Translations under genes and position numbers: made by a program
Part shown: piece by piece, positions 36,792 through 46,367 of the stretch
How positions within the stretch are numbered: the first letter of the stretch is position 1
Layout of the letters: each line of letters starts with the position of its first letter
The notes under the pieces: generated by a model
What the model was told of the DNA's origin: nothing
The model's input: the letters and a program-made list of their open reading frames with translations, nothing else
Database searches by the model: none
Source: Methylophilaceae bacterium
GTDB taxonomy: Bacteria > Pseudomonadota > Gammaproteobacteria > Burkholderiales > Methylophilaceae
Assembly: GCA_905339275.1 (NCBI GenBank)
Contig: CAJPFK010000001.1
Coordinates: 992,001-1,056,000, forward strand
DNA length: 64,000 nt
Direction: 5' to 3'

Positions 36792-37454
36792 TTAATGTGT
36801 GCCGGCTTCCGGTTCTGCAACAAAAATTTCCACGCGACGATTCTTGGCGCGATTGGCTGCTGTATCGTTTGCTGCAATCGGTTCACGTGAGCCGCGTCCA
36901 TCAATGCCGATACGGCTGGCCTGCACGCCTCGCGCCGCCAGGTAATCACGCGTGCTGGCTGCGCGGTTAACGGATAGCGGGTTGTTGATGGCATCGGTCC
37001 CGGAGCTGTCGGTATGGCCGATAATGGTTACCTTGGTGCTTGGATTGTCCACCAGGGTGGATGCGAATTTATCCAGGATCGGGCGGAAGTTGGGTTTGAT
37101 GTCGGCGCGGTTGGTATCGAATGATACGTCGCTTGGAATGTCCAGCTTCAGGCGATTATCTTCGGTTTGCGTCACCTCGACCCCGGTGCCGGCAGTTGCC
37201 TGTTCCATCTCCTGCTTTTGCGCTTCCATTTTCTTGGACCAGACATTGCCTGCGATGGCGCCGCCGACACCGCCTACGGCGGCACCGATGGCGGCGCCCT
37301 TGGACCCGCCGGCAACGGCACCTACCACGGCGCCTGCGCCTGCGCCGATGGCAGCGCCCTTGGCCGTGCCTTTCTGTGTCTCAGACATATTGGCGCATCC
37401 GCCCAGCGTTAATGCAACGGCGATAGCGATCACTTTTAATTTGTTGTTCATCAT
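36792..37454 (-). CDS. OmpA-family outer-membrane lipoprotein with glycine zipper
   Basis: A 220-residue protein with lipobox LTLGGC (Cys20), a glycine-zipper region (about 30-72, repeated GAAIGAGAGA-like blocks) and a C-terminal OmpA domain (about 105-215). The peptidoglycan-binding motif is IGHTDSSGTDAINNPLSVNRA plus NRRVEI, similar to YiaD-type lipoproteins. It tethers the outer membrane to the cell wall. A good AGGAAAGG box precedes two adjacent ATG codons (37452-37454 or 37449-37451). Confidence 0.9.
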   Translation of the reverse strand: MMNNKLKVIAIAVALTLGGCANMSETQKGTAKGAAIGAGAGAVVGAVAGGSKGAAIGAAVGGVGGAIAGNVWSKKMEAQKQEMEQATAGTGVEVTQTEDNRLKLDIPSDVSFDTNRADIKPNFRPILDKFASTLVDNPSTKVTIIGHTDSSGTDAINNPLSVNRAASTRDYLAARGVQASRIGIDGRGSREPIAANDTAANRAKNRRVEIFVAEPEAGTH

Positions 37455-37562
37455 AAAACCTTTCCTGATGTAGTTGCTTGGTCGTTCATATCTGGCAGAT
37501 ATGGATTCATGTCATTCCCCGATAACCGATAGCCGGTCTGTAAATTTATTGGCATGTATGTG

Positions 37563-38216
37563 TTATTTTCTTGCCGGGTCAGAAAATTTTGATGTTTTGG
37601 GTTTGTCACCTGAATGTCCCGGTTTTCGGTGAGGATGATGTTGATGCGGACGATAGTAATCATTGTAACGATATCGGTAAGGATAACCGTAAAGAATTGT
37701 TGATTGGGGCTGCTGGTCGAGAATCACCGGTTCCACGACGCCGCATGCAGTATACATCAGGCTTTTCCTGGCGCTCAGCACATCGGGATTGCTGAAAGAG
37801 GCGTTGGCTTCAGCTTCAAGATTGCGTTTGGCTTTCTTACATTCGGCCGAAGATGACTTCTCCATCTTCAGTTGCGCTTCAGACTTGCCGGGCAGTTGCG
37901 CGTTCTCCTTGACGGCCGCAGCAACCCATTCCTTGTGCTCCGGCGTCGTGGCCAGCGCTTTTGCCCGCGTCAGGTCATTGGCTGCTATGGCGGATTTGAC
38001 TGCGGCATCCAGTTGCTGCATGACAGGGGGCTTGCCGTCGGCATTGGCTGTGTGCGGATCATTGACCATGATGTCGGTAATGATCTGCACGCTCCCTGTG
38101 CCGCAGGGTGTGTCGGAATAGACAACCTGATGGTTCGCGTTTCTACATTTGAAGACCTGCGCATGGGCCGTGGTGCTGAAAATTACCAGAAGCGGCAGTA
38201 ACAGAACTGGAGACAT
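37563..38216 (-). CDS. DUF4124-domain secreted protein with His/Tyr-rich tail
   Basis: A 217-residue protein with a signal peptide (about 1-19, ending AHA) and an N-terminal DUF4124 segment (FKCRNANHQVVYSDTPCGTG) whose two cysteines probably form a disulfide. A helical middle part follows, then a C-terminal tail from about residue 172 rich in Tyr, Arg, Pro and His. Function unknown. The tail could bind metal or a polyanion; that is inference only. Confidence 0.75.
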   Translation of the reverse strand: MSPVLLLPLLVIFSTTAHAQVFKCRNANHQVVYSDTPCGTGSVQIITDIMVNDPHTANADGKPPVMQQLDAAVKSAIAANDLTRAKALATTPEHKEWVAAAVKENAQLPGKSEAQLKMEKSSSAECKKAKRNLEAEANASFSNPDVLSARKSLMYTACGVVEPVILDQQPQSTILYGYPYRYRYNDYYRPHQHHPHRKPGHSGDKPKTSKFSDPARK

Positions 38217-38290
38217 TCGAGGCTCCTCAATAATTTCTCTCTACTTGTTAAAGACCGCCATTCGCGTGAAAGATTCAGAACAGGGCCTGC

Positions 38291-39406
38291 CTAGCCCAGG
38301 ATCGTGCCGAAACCGCTGTCGCTGCTGCTTTTGGTGGATTCGGCCGTAAACCGCATTTTCAGCGAGAGATCGTTACGTGAATCAGCATAATTCAGCGCAT
38401 TCTCTTCATCGATTTTCCCCTCGCTGTAGAGCTTGAATAGCGATTGATCGAAAGTGCACATGCCGATATCGGTATTTTCCGCCATGATTTCCTTGATTTC
38501 CTCGATCTTTTGTTTCTGGATCAGTTCGGCGATGTAAGGCGTATTGATCATGACCTCCATCGCGGCCATGCGTTTGGTTTTTATCGCAGGAACCAGGCGC
38601 TGGGAAATAATGGAGACGATATTGAGCGATAGTCCCAGCAAGAGGCCGGCCTTGGCATCCTGGGGGAAGAACGAAATGATGCGCTCCAATGCCTGGTTTG
38701 CATTGTTGGCATGCAGCGTTGCCAGGCAGAGATGCCCTGTTTCGGCATATGCCATGGCTTGTTTCATGCCATCCATATCCCGTATTTCGCCGATCAGGAT
38801 TACGTCCGGCGCCTGTCGCATGGCATTTTTCAGCGCGTTGTCGAAAGACAGCGTATCAATCCCGACTTCGCGCTGGTCCACCACGGATTTCTTATGGGGA
38901 TGCACGAACTCGATCGGGTCTTCGATCGTGACGATATGCCCGGTTGCATTCGTGTTGCGATAATCGATCATGGAGGCGAGTGAAGTCGATTTGCCTGAGC
39001 CGGTCGCGCCAACGACGAGAATCAGCCCGCGTTTGCGCATGATCAGGTCTTTCAGCACCATCGGCAGGCCGAGCGTCTCAAATGAAGGAATTTCGGTCTT
39101 GATGTGGCGTATGACCATGCCGACTTCGCCGCGCTGGCGGAAAACATTAACGCGAAAACGTCCAATATCCTTGCGGCTGATGGCGAAGTTCATTTCGAGT
39201 GTGTTCTCGAATTCCCTGACCTGGTCTTCGCTCATCAGTGCGTAAGCAATTTCCTTGATCATGCCGGGCGCCATGATCTGGTTATTGATCGGCATGGTTT
39301 CACCCTCGATCTCCATATGGATCGGTGCGCCCGTGCTGAAGAAGAGGTCGGAGCCGCCTTTCTCAACCATGAATTTTATGACCGGTGTGATATCGACAGT
39401 TGCCAT
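38291..39406 (-). CDS. pilU: Type IV pilus retraction ATPase PilU
   Basis: Accessory hexameric retraction motor of type IV pili, cytoplasmic. The 371 residues have an N-terminal PAS-like domain and a RecA-like core with Walker A GATGSGKSTS (about 132-141), Asp box TIEDPIEF, Walker B VILIGEIRD and His box ATLHANNANQ. GATGSGKS rather than GPTGSGKS, and a C-terminal extension beyond PilT length, favour PilU. No pilT is adjacent, unlike the common pilT-pilU pair. Confidence 0.9.
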   Translation of the reverse strand: MATVDITPVIKFMVEKGGSDLFFSTGAPIHMEIEGETMPINNQIMAPGMIKEIAYALMSEDQVREFENTLEMNFAISRKDIGRFRVNVFRQRGEVGMVIRHIKTEIPSFETLGLPMVLKDLIMRKRGLILVVGATGSGKSTSLASMIDYRNTNATGHIVTIEDPIEFVHPHKKSVVDQREVGIDTLSFDNALKNAMRQAPDVILIGEIRDMDGMKQAMAYAETGHLCLATLHANNANQALERIISFFPQDAKAGLLLGLSLNIVSIISQRLVPAIKTKRMAAMEVMINTPYIAELIQKQKIEEIKEIMAENTDIGMCTFDQSLFKLYSEGKIDEENALNYADSRNDLSLKMRFTAESTKSSSDSGFGTILG

Positions 39407-39494
39407 GATTTTCTCTTATGTCTTTGTTCTGTATGTCTTGTTGTTCGAAGGGCGCAGTTTGCGGATCACTTTAGCATATGGTGCCAGGTCTGTG

Positions 39495-41609
39495 TCATGT
39501 TCCGGCATTTGCCTCATGCTTAAGGAGTACCTCGATATACTTTTCTTCCAGGTCCCTGGTGAATTTTTGTGTGTCGAACAAGGTTGCATCCTGTTTTCGT
39601 AAGGCCAGTTTTTTTCTGATGCCGGACAGCAATGCTGCGTTGCCGGAGAGTTCCAATGCCTTGGCCTCGTAACTTTCCAGCGAATCTGCAATCAGTTCAT
39701 CCATATCCAGCGCATGCAACAAGCTGCCTGCGACCCGGCCCGGAAAGGTGTTGCCGACGCAGGTGAGCAGAGGCAACCCCATCCACAATGCATCGCTGGC
39801 CGTGGTGTGCGCGTTATACGGCAGCGTGTCAAGAAACAGGTCGGCCAGCGCATGGCGTGCCAGATGCCCGGCAACCGGCACTCTGGGCGCAAAAACCAGC
39901 CGGTGCGATGCGATATTGCGTTTGGCAGCCTCGCGTATCAAGTTCTGTCTGGCGAGCGCATTGCATTCCAGCAGCCAGAGCACGCTCTCCGGCCTTGCCG
40001 CGAGCAGGCGCATCCAGATATCGAATACCTGCGGCAATATCTTGAATGTCTGGTTGAAACAGCAAAAGACAAATGCATCTGCGGGCAATCCGCATTGCGC
40101 CCGCGGCGGCGCATCAGCTATCGGCCGCTTCCTGTCGTTCGGCTGGTAACAGACGGATAGCGGCAGCAGTTTTTCAGCGTAATGTCCGGCCTGGTCCGGC
40201 GGCGTGATGAAATTATCGGTCAGCAGGTAATCGAACAGGGGCTTTTCTGGTTTGTCGCCAGCGAATGCGCCCATGGTGCCGGGGAAACCAAGCCAGCTGA
40301 TATTGATCCTTGCCGGGCGCAATGCCGCGATTGCACTGCGGCTGCTTTGCGTGAAACCGGTAAGATCGACCAGAATGTCGATCTTGTCCTGATAGACTTT
40401 CTCCGCTGCAGCGGTGATCGAGTACGGGCGAATGTCGACAAAGCGATCAAAGGCCTTCTCCAGGCGTCGACGCTCGGCTGTTTTGTCATCTGCCGCATAA
40501 GAGTAGGCAATGATTTCGAATCGCTGGCGGTCATGCAACTCGATCAGTTCCGTGATGAGAAATGCCAGCGGATGCAGCCGGAAGTCGCTGGACAGGTAGC
40601 CGATTCGAATCCTGCCGTTTTGACGATGCGTCTGGGGGAACGGTGCATGCTGGCTGACGAGACCGGAAAAATGCTGGCGTACCCAGTTGTCGGCACACTG
40701 TTTTTGTTCGGCAGCGGATGTTGCGGGCATGGCGAGGAAGGCGAACGGCGATACCTGCGCTTCGGGCTCTTCGCGCACCCAGCGGCGAATTTTCTCGACA
40801 CTCTGTTCCAGTCCGCTCCAATCGCATATGTGCTGTTTCTGGTGCACCTGGTGAACGAGCGCATGGAACAGCCGGGAATTGAGTTTTAATGCCGCCTGGT
40901 AGGCCGTAACCGCTTCATCCAGCTTTCCCAGCTCGCGCAGCACATTGCCAAGATTGTTGTAGATATCCGCATCATCGGGCAGCAGTTTCAGCGCTTGCCG
41001 GTAATGCTTGAGGGCTTCTGCCGGCTTGCCCAGTTCGCGCTGCGCATTCGCCAGGTTGTAATGAAGAGCGCCATCCCTGGCGTGCAGCCTTATCGCCTCT
41101 CCATAGGCGGCCTCGGCCTGTACGTAGCTGCCTTTTGCATGGCATTCAAAACCGTGGGACTGCAATGCATGACAGAGTGCCGCGCGTGCATCGCTGTTGG
41201 ATGGTATTGAATTCAGCACCCGCCGGTAGCATCCGGCTGCTTTTTCAAAGCACCCGGCTTCCAGGTAGGCATTACCCAGGTTGTTTTGCAGATCGAGGTC
41301 GCCTGGCGTCAGTTTCAATGCCTTCAGATAAATATCGATTGCATCCTGCAACTGGCCTTTTGCCCTGAGCACGGCACCGTAATTATTCAGGTAGCCGGCA
41401 TTGTCGGGCTTGAGCTCCAAGGCTTGCGCTATCAGCGTTGCAGCCTGTGCATGGCGGCCGGTCTGGTAGCAGATCAGGCCGAGATAATGCAAGGCGTCAG
41501 CGTGCCCGGGTTGCGTTGCCAGAAGCTGGCGATAATAGGTTTCTGCTTGCGCGAGTTGACCATTGCGGTGCAGGTCGAGCGCGGTTTGATAAAGCTGTTG
41601 AGTCGTCAT
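39495..41609 (-). CDS. TPR protein with GT41 (O-GlcNAc transferase-like) domain
   Basis: A 704-residue cytoplasmic protein. The N-terminal half (about 1-260) is built of six or seven TPR repeats. The C-terminal half is a SPINDLY/OGT-type GT41 transferase: RIGYLSSDFRLHPL (His candidate), DILVDLTGFTQ, ISWLGFPGTMGA and a nucleotide-binding DTLPYNAHTTASDALWMGLP. Bacterial members glycosylate proteins on Ser/Thr or modify surface proteins. The neighbour pilU makes pilin or adhesin modification thinkable, but the two genes are not clearly one operon (88-bp gap). Confidence 0.87.
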   Translation of the reverse strand: MTTQQLYQTALDLHRNGQLAQAETYYRQLLATQPGHADALHYLGLICYQTGRHAQAATLIAQALELKPDNAGYLNNYGAVLRAKGQLQDAIDIYLKALKLTPGDLDLQNNLGNAYLEAGCFEKAAGCYRRVLNSIPSNSDARAALCHALQSHGFECHAKGSYVQAEAAYGEAIRLHARDGALHYNLANAQRELGKPAEALKHYRQALKLLPDDADIYNNLGNVLRELGKLDEAVTAYQAALKLNSRLFHALVHQVHQKQHICDWSGLEQSVEKIRRWVREEPEAQVSPFAFLAMPATSAAEQKQCADNWVRQHFSGLVSQHAPFPQTHRQNGRIRIGYLSSDFRLHPLAFLITELIELHDRQRFEIIAYSYAADDKTAERRRLEKAFDRFVDIRPYSITAAAEKVYQDKIDILVDLTGFTQSSRSAIAALRPARINISWLGFPGTMGAFAGDKPEKPLFDYLLTDNFITPPDQAGHYAEKLLPLSVCYQPNDRKRPIADAPPRAQCGLPADAFVFCCFNQTFKILPQVFDIWMRLLAARPESVLWLLECNALARQNLIREAAKRNIASHRLVFAPRVPVAGHLARHALADLFLDTLPYNAHTTASDALWMGLPLLTCVGNTFPGRVAGSLLHALDMDELIADSLESYEAKALELSGNAALLSGIRKKLALRKQDATLFDTQKFTRDLEEKYIEVLLKHEANAGT

Positions 41610-41641
41610 ATGGCGGGTTGTCGGTATCTTCCGGATAGACC

Positions 41642-43567
41642 TCAGGCTTCACTTGCGAGGCCCTTGACAAGGTGTTTCAGGCCTAACTTTCTCAGTAAAA
41701 ATCGGTTGGGGTCAAGTGCCGATAGCAGTTTTGTATCTACCGGGAGCGGTTCCCCGCAGATCGCCGATGCCAATATCTCGGCACAAATGGGGGCCTGTGT
41801 CATGCCCTTGGAGCCATGGCCGGTGTTGATGTACAGCCCTTCCAGCCAGGGCAACGCGGGCTGTGTACTGTAATGCCTGGGCGGATGGCTGGCCAGTAGA
41901 CTGGCGTCAAGCAATGCGCCGGCCAGTGGCAGGTAATCCGGCGTTGCGCATCTGAGGGCGGCGCGCCCCTGCAGGCTTTCACCATCGAGGCTTTGCTGCA
42001 GCTCGGGCGATATGCGTTTAAGCATGGCCATGTTGGCCAGATGGTCTTCCTGCCGGATATCCAGCGACGTGTCGTCAGGCGAAAACGTTGCTCCCAGGCA
42101 GTGATAGCCGCCGATGGCAGGGCTTACATAGCCATCGGTGCAGACCACGGTTTTGAGTTGCCGGCTGAATCCCGAGGCAGGTGCAGTCGAAATTTGCCCG
42201 CGCACGGCCTGTAACGGGAGATGCGCGGCCTGCTCGAATCGCAGCGTTTCATTGGCAGTTGCAATGATGATGACCGGCGCTTCATCCACCAGGTTTTCTC
42301 CATCCCGGACTTGCCACAAACCCTGGATCTTTTCGATGCGAATGGCTTGCGTTGCCAGCCTGGCATGAATGTTCGGATGCCGGGCAAGTCCCTGGCAAAA
42401 AGCCTGGGGTTTGACCCAACCCGCTTGCGGGAAATACAACGCGTCTTTCGACAAATGAATGCCGGACAGCATGTCGGCTTCGGCCCGATCAACCCAGCGG
42501 ACCGTTTCCGCGGGTAGCCCCAGTGCTGATACGGCGAGACAGCGTTTGGCCTCCCTCGCATTGAATGCCAGTTGCAGCAAGCCGCAATTGGCAAAGTCAT
42601 CAGGTGGCAAGTTCAGGCGCTGCAGCAGGCGCATGGTGTAAAGGAAACCGCTCAGTGCCAGCCTGCTCATCACCGTTTCCTGCATGGCAAGCCTGGGGTA
42701 AAGAACGCCGACCGGGTTGCCCGAAGCTTCGGCTGCTACGGATTGATGCCGCTCAATCAAAGTCACTGCCCAGCCGCGGGATGCCAGTGCATGGCTGCTG
42801 GAGCAGCCCGCTATGCCGCCGCCTATGACAATGGCTTTTTGCGCACGGGCTGGACGCGGCGTTTTCCCGGCAGCATACCGGCCGCACAGCATTTCACGCT
42901 TGCTGCCGAAGCCCGCGACTTTCTCGACGATGAAACCGGCATCCTGCAGCCCGCGCCTGACGGCCCCGGCGCTGGTGAAAGTGGAAAAGGTGCTTTGATC
43001 GCGGGATAGACGCGCCATTTGCCTGAACAGTGCCGGTTGCCACATATCAGGATTCTTCGCCGGAGCGAATCCGTCAAGAAACCAGGCATCGATTCCGGCA
43101 TGCAATTGGCTCAGCATGGAGCATGCGTCGCCGATCAGCAAGGTGAGCGTGATGCGGTCACCATCAAAAGACAGCCTGTGCATGCCGTTTGACAGATGCT
43201 GATAGCAGGACAGCAGTTGCTGGCTGAGATGCGCTAGAGAAGGCCAGAGTGCAAGTGCAAGCCTGATGTCATGGTGATCCAGCGGGTGTTTTTCGACACT
43301 GACTACATGCAGCCTGGCGTTCTGTGGCGCTGTTTTTGTCCACAAATCCCACGCGCAGAGAAAATTCAGGCCGGTGCCAAACCCGGTCTCGGCAATGGTG
43401 AAACATCCGGAATCCAGGGATTTCCAGCGCTCGGCCAGATGGTTATGCTGAAGGAACACATGCTGGCTCTCGGCCAATCCACTTTCGGTGGAAAAGTAGA
43501 TGTCACCAAACTGCTGAGAATAGGGCTGGCCATTTTGCCAGTCGAGCTCTGCGTGGCTAGTTTGCAT
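41642..43567 (-). CDS. mnmC: Bifunctional tRNA wobble-uridine enzyme MnmC
   Basis: Finishes mnm5s2U34 in tRNA. The N-terminal domain (about 1-240) is the SAM-dependent methyltransferase (FGTGLNFL, DAWFLDGFAPAKNPDMW). The C-terminal domain (about 255-640) is the FAD oxidase that removes the carboxymethyl group (VIGGGIAGCSSSHAL, GTSGNPVG-like region AEASGNPVGVLYP). The 641 residues fit the fused E. coli form. ATG 43567 (MQTSHAELDWQNGQPYS) matches the family; an upstream open extension is not similar. Confidence 0.92.
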   Translation of the reverse strand: MQTSHAELDWQNGQPYSQQFGDIYFSTESGLAESQHVFLQHNHLAERWKSLDSGCFTIAETGFGTGLNFLCAWDLWTKTAPQNARLHVVSVEKHPLDHHDIRLALALWPSLAHLSQQLLSCYQHLSNGMHRLSFDGDRITLTLLIGDACSMLSQLHAGIDAWFLDGFAPAKNPDMWQPALFRQMARLSRDQSTFSTFTSAGAVRRGLQDAGFIVEKVAGFGSKREMLCGRYAAGKTPRPARAQKAIVIGGGIAGCSSSHALASRGWAVTLIERHQSVAAEASGNPVGVLYPRLAMQETVMSRLALSGFLYTMRLLQRLNLPPDDFANCGLLQLAFNAREAKRCLAVSALGLPAETVRWVDRAEADMLSGIHLSKDALYFPQAGWVKPQAFCQGLARHPNIHARLATQAIRIEKIQGLWQVRDGENLVDEAPVIIIATANETLRFEQAAHLPLQAVRGQISTAPASGFSRQLKTVVCTDGYVSPAIGGYHCLGATFSPDDTSLDIRQEDHLANMAMLKRISPELQQSLDGESLQGRAALRCATPDYLPLAGALLDASLLASHPPRHYSTQPALPWLEGLYINTGHGSKGMTQAPICAEILASAICGEPLPVDTKLLSALDPNRFLLRKLGLKHLVKGLASEA

Positions 43568-43737
43568 CTTGTTTCGAACCAGGGACCGGAATAAAGTTTT
43601 CTGACATAAAATGCTGTTGGACCAACTCAATGGAGTATTGTAACCATGCACGCCTCTGGTGCACACCATCAATTCGCGGTTTGCCCTGGCGATAGAATAT
43701 GCCCATATCATTCAGACCATCACGAGAGGCGGAACTG

Positions 43738-44277
43738 ATGGCGCATTTAACGCTGTTGCGAACGGATCCTGCAGAAGCGCCTTCCGGCTGGCTGTCGGAA
43801 CATGCACATCTCATCAAGCCATCCGGCCGTGTGCTGGATGTGGCCGCCGGGAGTGGCCGGAATGCACGCTGGCTTGCCAGGCAGGGCTTCAGGGTGGAAG
43901 CGGTTGACAGGGACCGGCAGGCGCTGGAAAGCATGAAAGGCGTGGAAAATATCAACTGCAGGCTGGCTGATATTGAAAATGGCGCCTGGCCTTACGCCGG
44001 GCAGCAATTCGATGCAATCGTGGTCTGCCGTTATTTACATCGTCCCTTGTTTTCCTCATTCAGCGACAATCTAACGCCTGGCGGCATATTGGTTTATGAG
44101 ACTTTTATGCAGGGGCATGAAGCTTACGGCAGGCCGGCCAACCCGGATTTTCTGCTGAGGCCCGGCGAACTGCTGGAAGTTTTCCAGGGCCGGTTTGAAA
44201 TTGTTGCATTCGAGCAAGGCTATCAGGAGACGCCCAAGCCTTCAATGATGCAGCGCATCTGCGCAGTAAAGGCCTGA
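43738..44277 (+). CDS. Class I SAM-dependent methyltransferase (TehB-like)
   Basis: A 179-residue protein with the SAM motif VLDVAAGSGRNARWLA (about 35-50), the acidic VEAVDRDR and motif IV AIVVCRYLHRPL. It resembles small TehB-like methyltransferases that act on metalloids or small molecules. ATG 43738 is chosen for its GAGG box 9 nt upstream; ATG 43699 would add 13 residues but lacks one. It is a single gene, divergent from mnmC. The substrate is unknown; the arsenic operon lies 3 kb away and is separately transcribed. Confidence 0.8.
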   Translation: MAHLTLLRTDPAEAPSGWLSEHAHLIKPSGRVLDVAAGSGRNARWLARQGFRVEAVDRDRQALESMKGVENINCRLADIENGAWPYAGQQFDAIVVCRYLHRPLFSSFSDNLTPGGILVYETFMQGHEAYGRPANPDFLLRPGELLEVFQGRFEIVAFEQGYQETPKPSMMQRICAVKA

Positions 44278-44293
44278 TCTTGATGAGATTGAA

Positions 44294-44320
44294 GCTCCTG
44301 GCCAGAGAACAGCCGGGAGC
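44294..44320 (+). terminator. Stem-loop downstream of the methyltransferase gene
   Basis: A 9-bp stem (44294-44302 with 44312-44320, one G-U pair) and a 9-nt loop start 16 nt after the stop codon. No T-run follows, so it is at best a weak or factor-assisted terminator. Confidence 0.35.
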
Positions 44321-44456
44321 CTGGGCTTTGCAGGGATCGTCGTTCTCGTCAGGGCAGGGCTGAAAACATGATTGGTGCAAGTGCAGAATAAATACTGGCA
44401 ACAGAAATATACTGGCCTGTATACTCATGCTAATGAATTCAATTGGGATTGATGTG

Positions 44457-46277
44457 ATGGGCAGAATCAATAGCAAATACCTGAAAGTTTTCTCCGGCAT
44501 CTGCCTGATTGCAATGCTTGCCGCCTGCGGGTTGATGTCCAGGCAGAAAAATACCGTCATACCGGGAGACGATATTCATTTCTCAAGTCTGGACTGGCCC
44601 AGTTACGGCAGGGATTACAGCAATCAGCGTTTTTCACCCTTGTCGCAGATCGATCGAACCAATGTGCAGAACCTCTCACTGGCCTGGCAGTACCAAAGCG
44701 GCGTTAAAGCGACATTCCAGGCGACGCCTATCGTCACCAACGGCGTCATGTATCTTTCCCTGCCTTTCAACCATGTGGTTGCCCTGGATGCCAGGAACGG
44801 CAAGGAACTATGGCGTTATCAGCATGCGCGCCGCCCGGACTGGAAATTATGTTGCGGCCCGGCCAACCGCGGGGTGGCCGTGAGTGGCGGCAAGGTCTTC
44901 ATTGGCACCGTAGATGCCAGGCTGGTGGCATTGGACGCAAAATCCGGCAAGGTGCTGTGGGATATCAATGTTGTGGAGGCCAATGTCGTCACCGAAAAAC
45001 AGGAGGCCCTTAACCGTAGCGACCCCAACAGCAGCGCCAAAGTCACAGGCGGCACCGGGATAGGCATGGCGATGGCGCCGGTGGTCTATAAAAACAAGGT
45101 TATGATCGGTGTTACCGGCGTAGGCTACGGCTTGCATATCGACAACCCGACCAGCGATGCGCCACTCGGCGCGGTGATCGGCGTTACGGGCAGGTACGGC
45201 CGCCCCGGCTTCCTGGCTGTCTATGATGTCAATACGGGCAGGAAGGTCTGGCAATTCGATAGCATTCCGCAAGAGGGATGGGAAGGCACATTCACTCAAA
45301 CGACCCCGGATGGCGTGCCGCTCAACCGCGATATCGCAAATGAAAGGGCAACCTTGTCACAATATGCGGATGCCGCCCGTTTTGGCGGTGGTTCAGTCTG
45401 GAGTACGCCGGCAATCGATCCAAAACTGAACCTGCTGTATTTCGGCACCGGCAACCCTTCGCCGCAGATGAACGATATTTCGCGCCCGGGAGACAACCTT
45501 TATACGGTCTCGCTGGTTGCACTCGATGCGGATAGCGGAGAGCTGCGCTGGTATTACCAGCAGGTGCCGCACGACTTGTGGGGCTATGATGTCGCCAGCC
45601 CGCCGGCATTGTTCAATGTGAAAGTGGCGGGGGAAGATGTCCCTGCGGTCGGACAGGCCGGTAAAACCGGCTGGTTTTACGTGCATGATCGCCTGACAGG
45701 AAAGCTGTTATTCAAGTCTGAAGCCTTTGTCCCGCAGGAAAACCTGTTTGCCAAGGCCACGAAGGAGGGGACACGCATATTTCCCGGAATACTGGGCGGC
45801 TCAAACTGGTCGCCCGTCGCCGTGGACCAGGCAGGCCAGCAGGTGTTCGTTGCGGGCATACACGCGCCCATCAAATACACATTGCATGAAACACCGGGCA
45901 AGGATGGCCAGCCTCCGATTCGTTATGCTTCCTCAGAGCCCCTTGAAGAGGCGCGCTGGGGCTTGCTGAGCGCAATCAGCCTTACCGATGGCAGGATACG
46001 CTGGCAGCAGAAAACCGAACAGCCGCTGATCGGCGGTATTCTGGCAACAGCGGGCGGCCTGCTGTTCATGGGTGAGGGCAACGGCAATTTCAATGCCTAC
46101 GATACCGGGTCCGGCAGCCTCTTGTGGCAAACCAGGGCGGATGCCGGCGTCAATGCACCGCCTGTCAGCTACGAAATTGACGGTGTGCAATACATCGCGG
46201 TTGCTGCCGGCGGCAACTCCATCTTCGGCTACAAACAGGGTGACAACCTATTGGTGTATTCGCTGTCGAAAAAATAG
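44457..46277 (+). CDS. PQQ-dependent dehydrogenase-type lipoprotein
   Basis: A 606-residue quinoprotein-alcohol-dehydrogenase-like beta-propeller. The N-terminus has a lipobox (LAAC near residue 24), so it is likely anchored in the periplasm. Propeller repeats with GKxLW/GxxxW tryptophan-docking motifs recur. A vicinal Cys pair (KLCCGP, about 131) matches the disulfide that covers PQQ in methanol-dehydrogenase-type enzymes. The segment that usually reads HDxWDYD reads PHDLWGYD (about 369-376), so one Asp next to the cofactor is Gly. There is no cytochrome c domain or adjacent cytochrome gene. Substrate unknown. Confidence 0.83.
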   Translation: MGRINSKYLKVFSGICLIAMLAACGLMSRQKNTVIPGDDIHFSSLDWPSYGRDYSNQRFSPLSQIDRTNVQNLSLAWQYQSGVKATFQATPIVTNGVMYLSLPFNHVVALDARNGKELWRYQHARRPDWKLCCGPANRGVAVSGGKVFIGTVDARLVALDAKSGKVLWDINVVEANVVTEKQEALNRSDPNSSAKVTGGTGIGMAMAPVVYKNKVMIGVTGVGYGLHIDNPTSDAPLGAVIGVTGRYGRPGFLAVYDVNTGRKVWQFDSIPQEGWEGTFTQTTPDGVPLNRDIANERATLSQYADAARFGGGSVWSTPAIDPKLNLLYFGTGNPSPQMNDISRPGDNLYTVSLVALDADSGELRWYYQQVPHDLWGYDVASPPALFNVKVAGEDVPAVGQAGKTGWFYVHDRLTGKLLFKSEAFVPQENLFAKATKEGTRIFPGILGGSNWSPVAVDQAGQQVFVAGIHAPIKYTLHETPGKDGQPPIRYASSEPLEEARWGLLSAISLTDGRIRWQQKTEQPLIGGILATAGGLLFMGEGNGNFNAYDTGSGSLLWQTRADAGVNAPPVSYEIDGVQYIAVAAGGNSIFGYKQGDNLLVYSLSKK

Positions 46278-46367
46278 TATGCCAGGGGTGCCTGTGTGCC
46301 TGTCCATCAAGTGTTTCCCCGCCTGGCTTTGCGGGCGGCGGATTTCATTGATTGAAAGTAAAAAATA

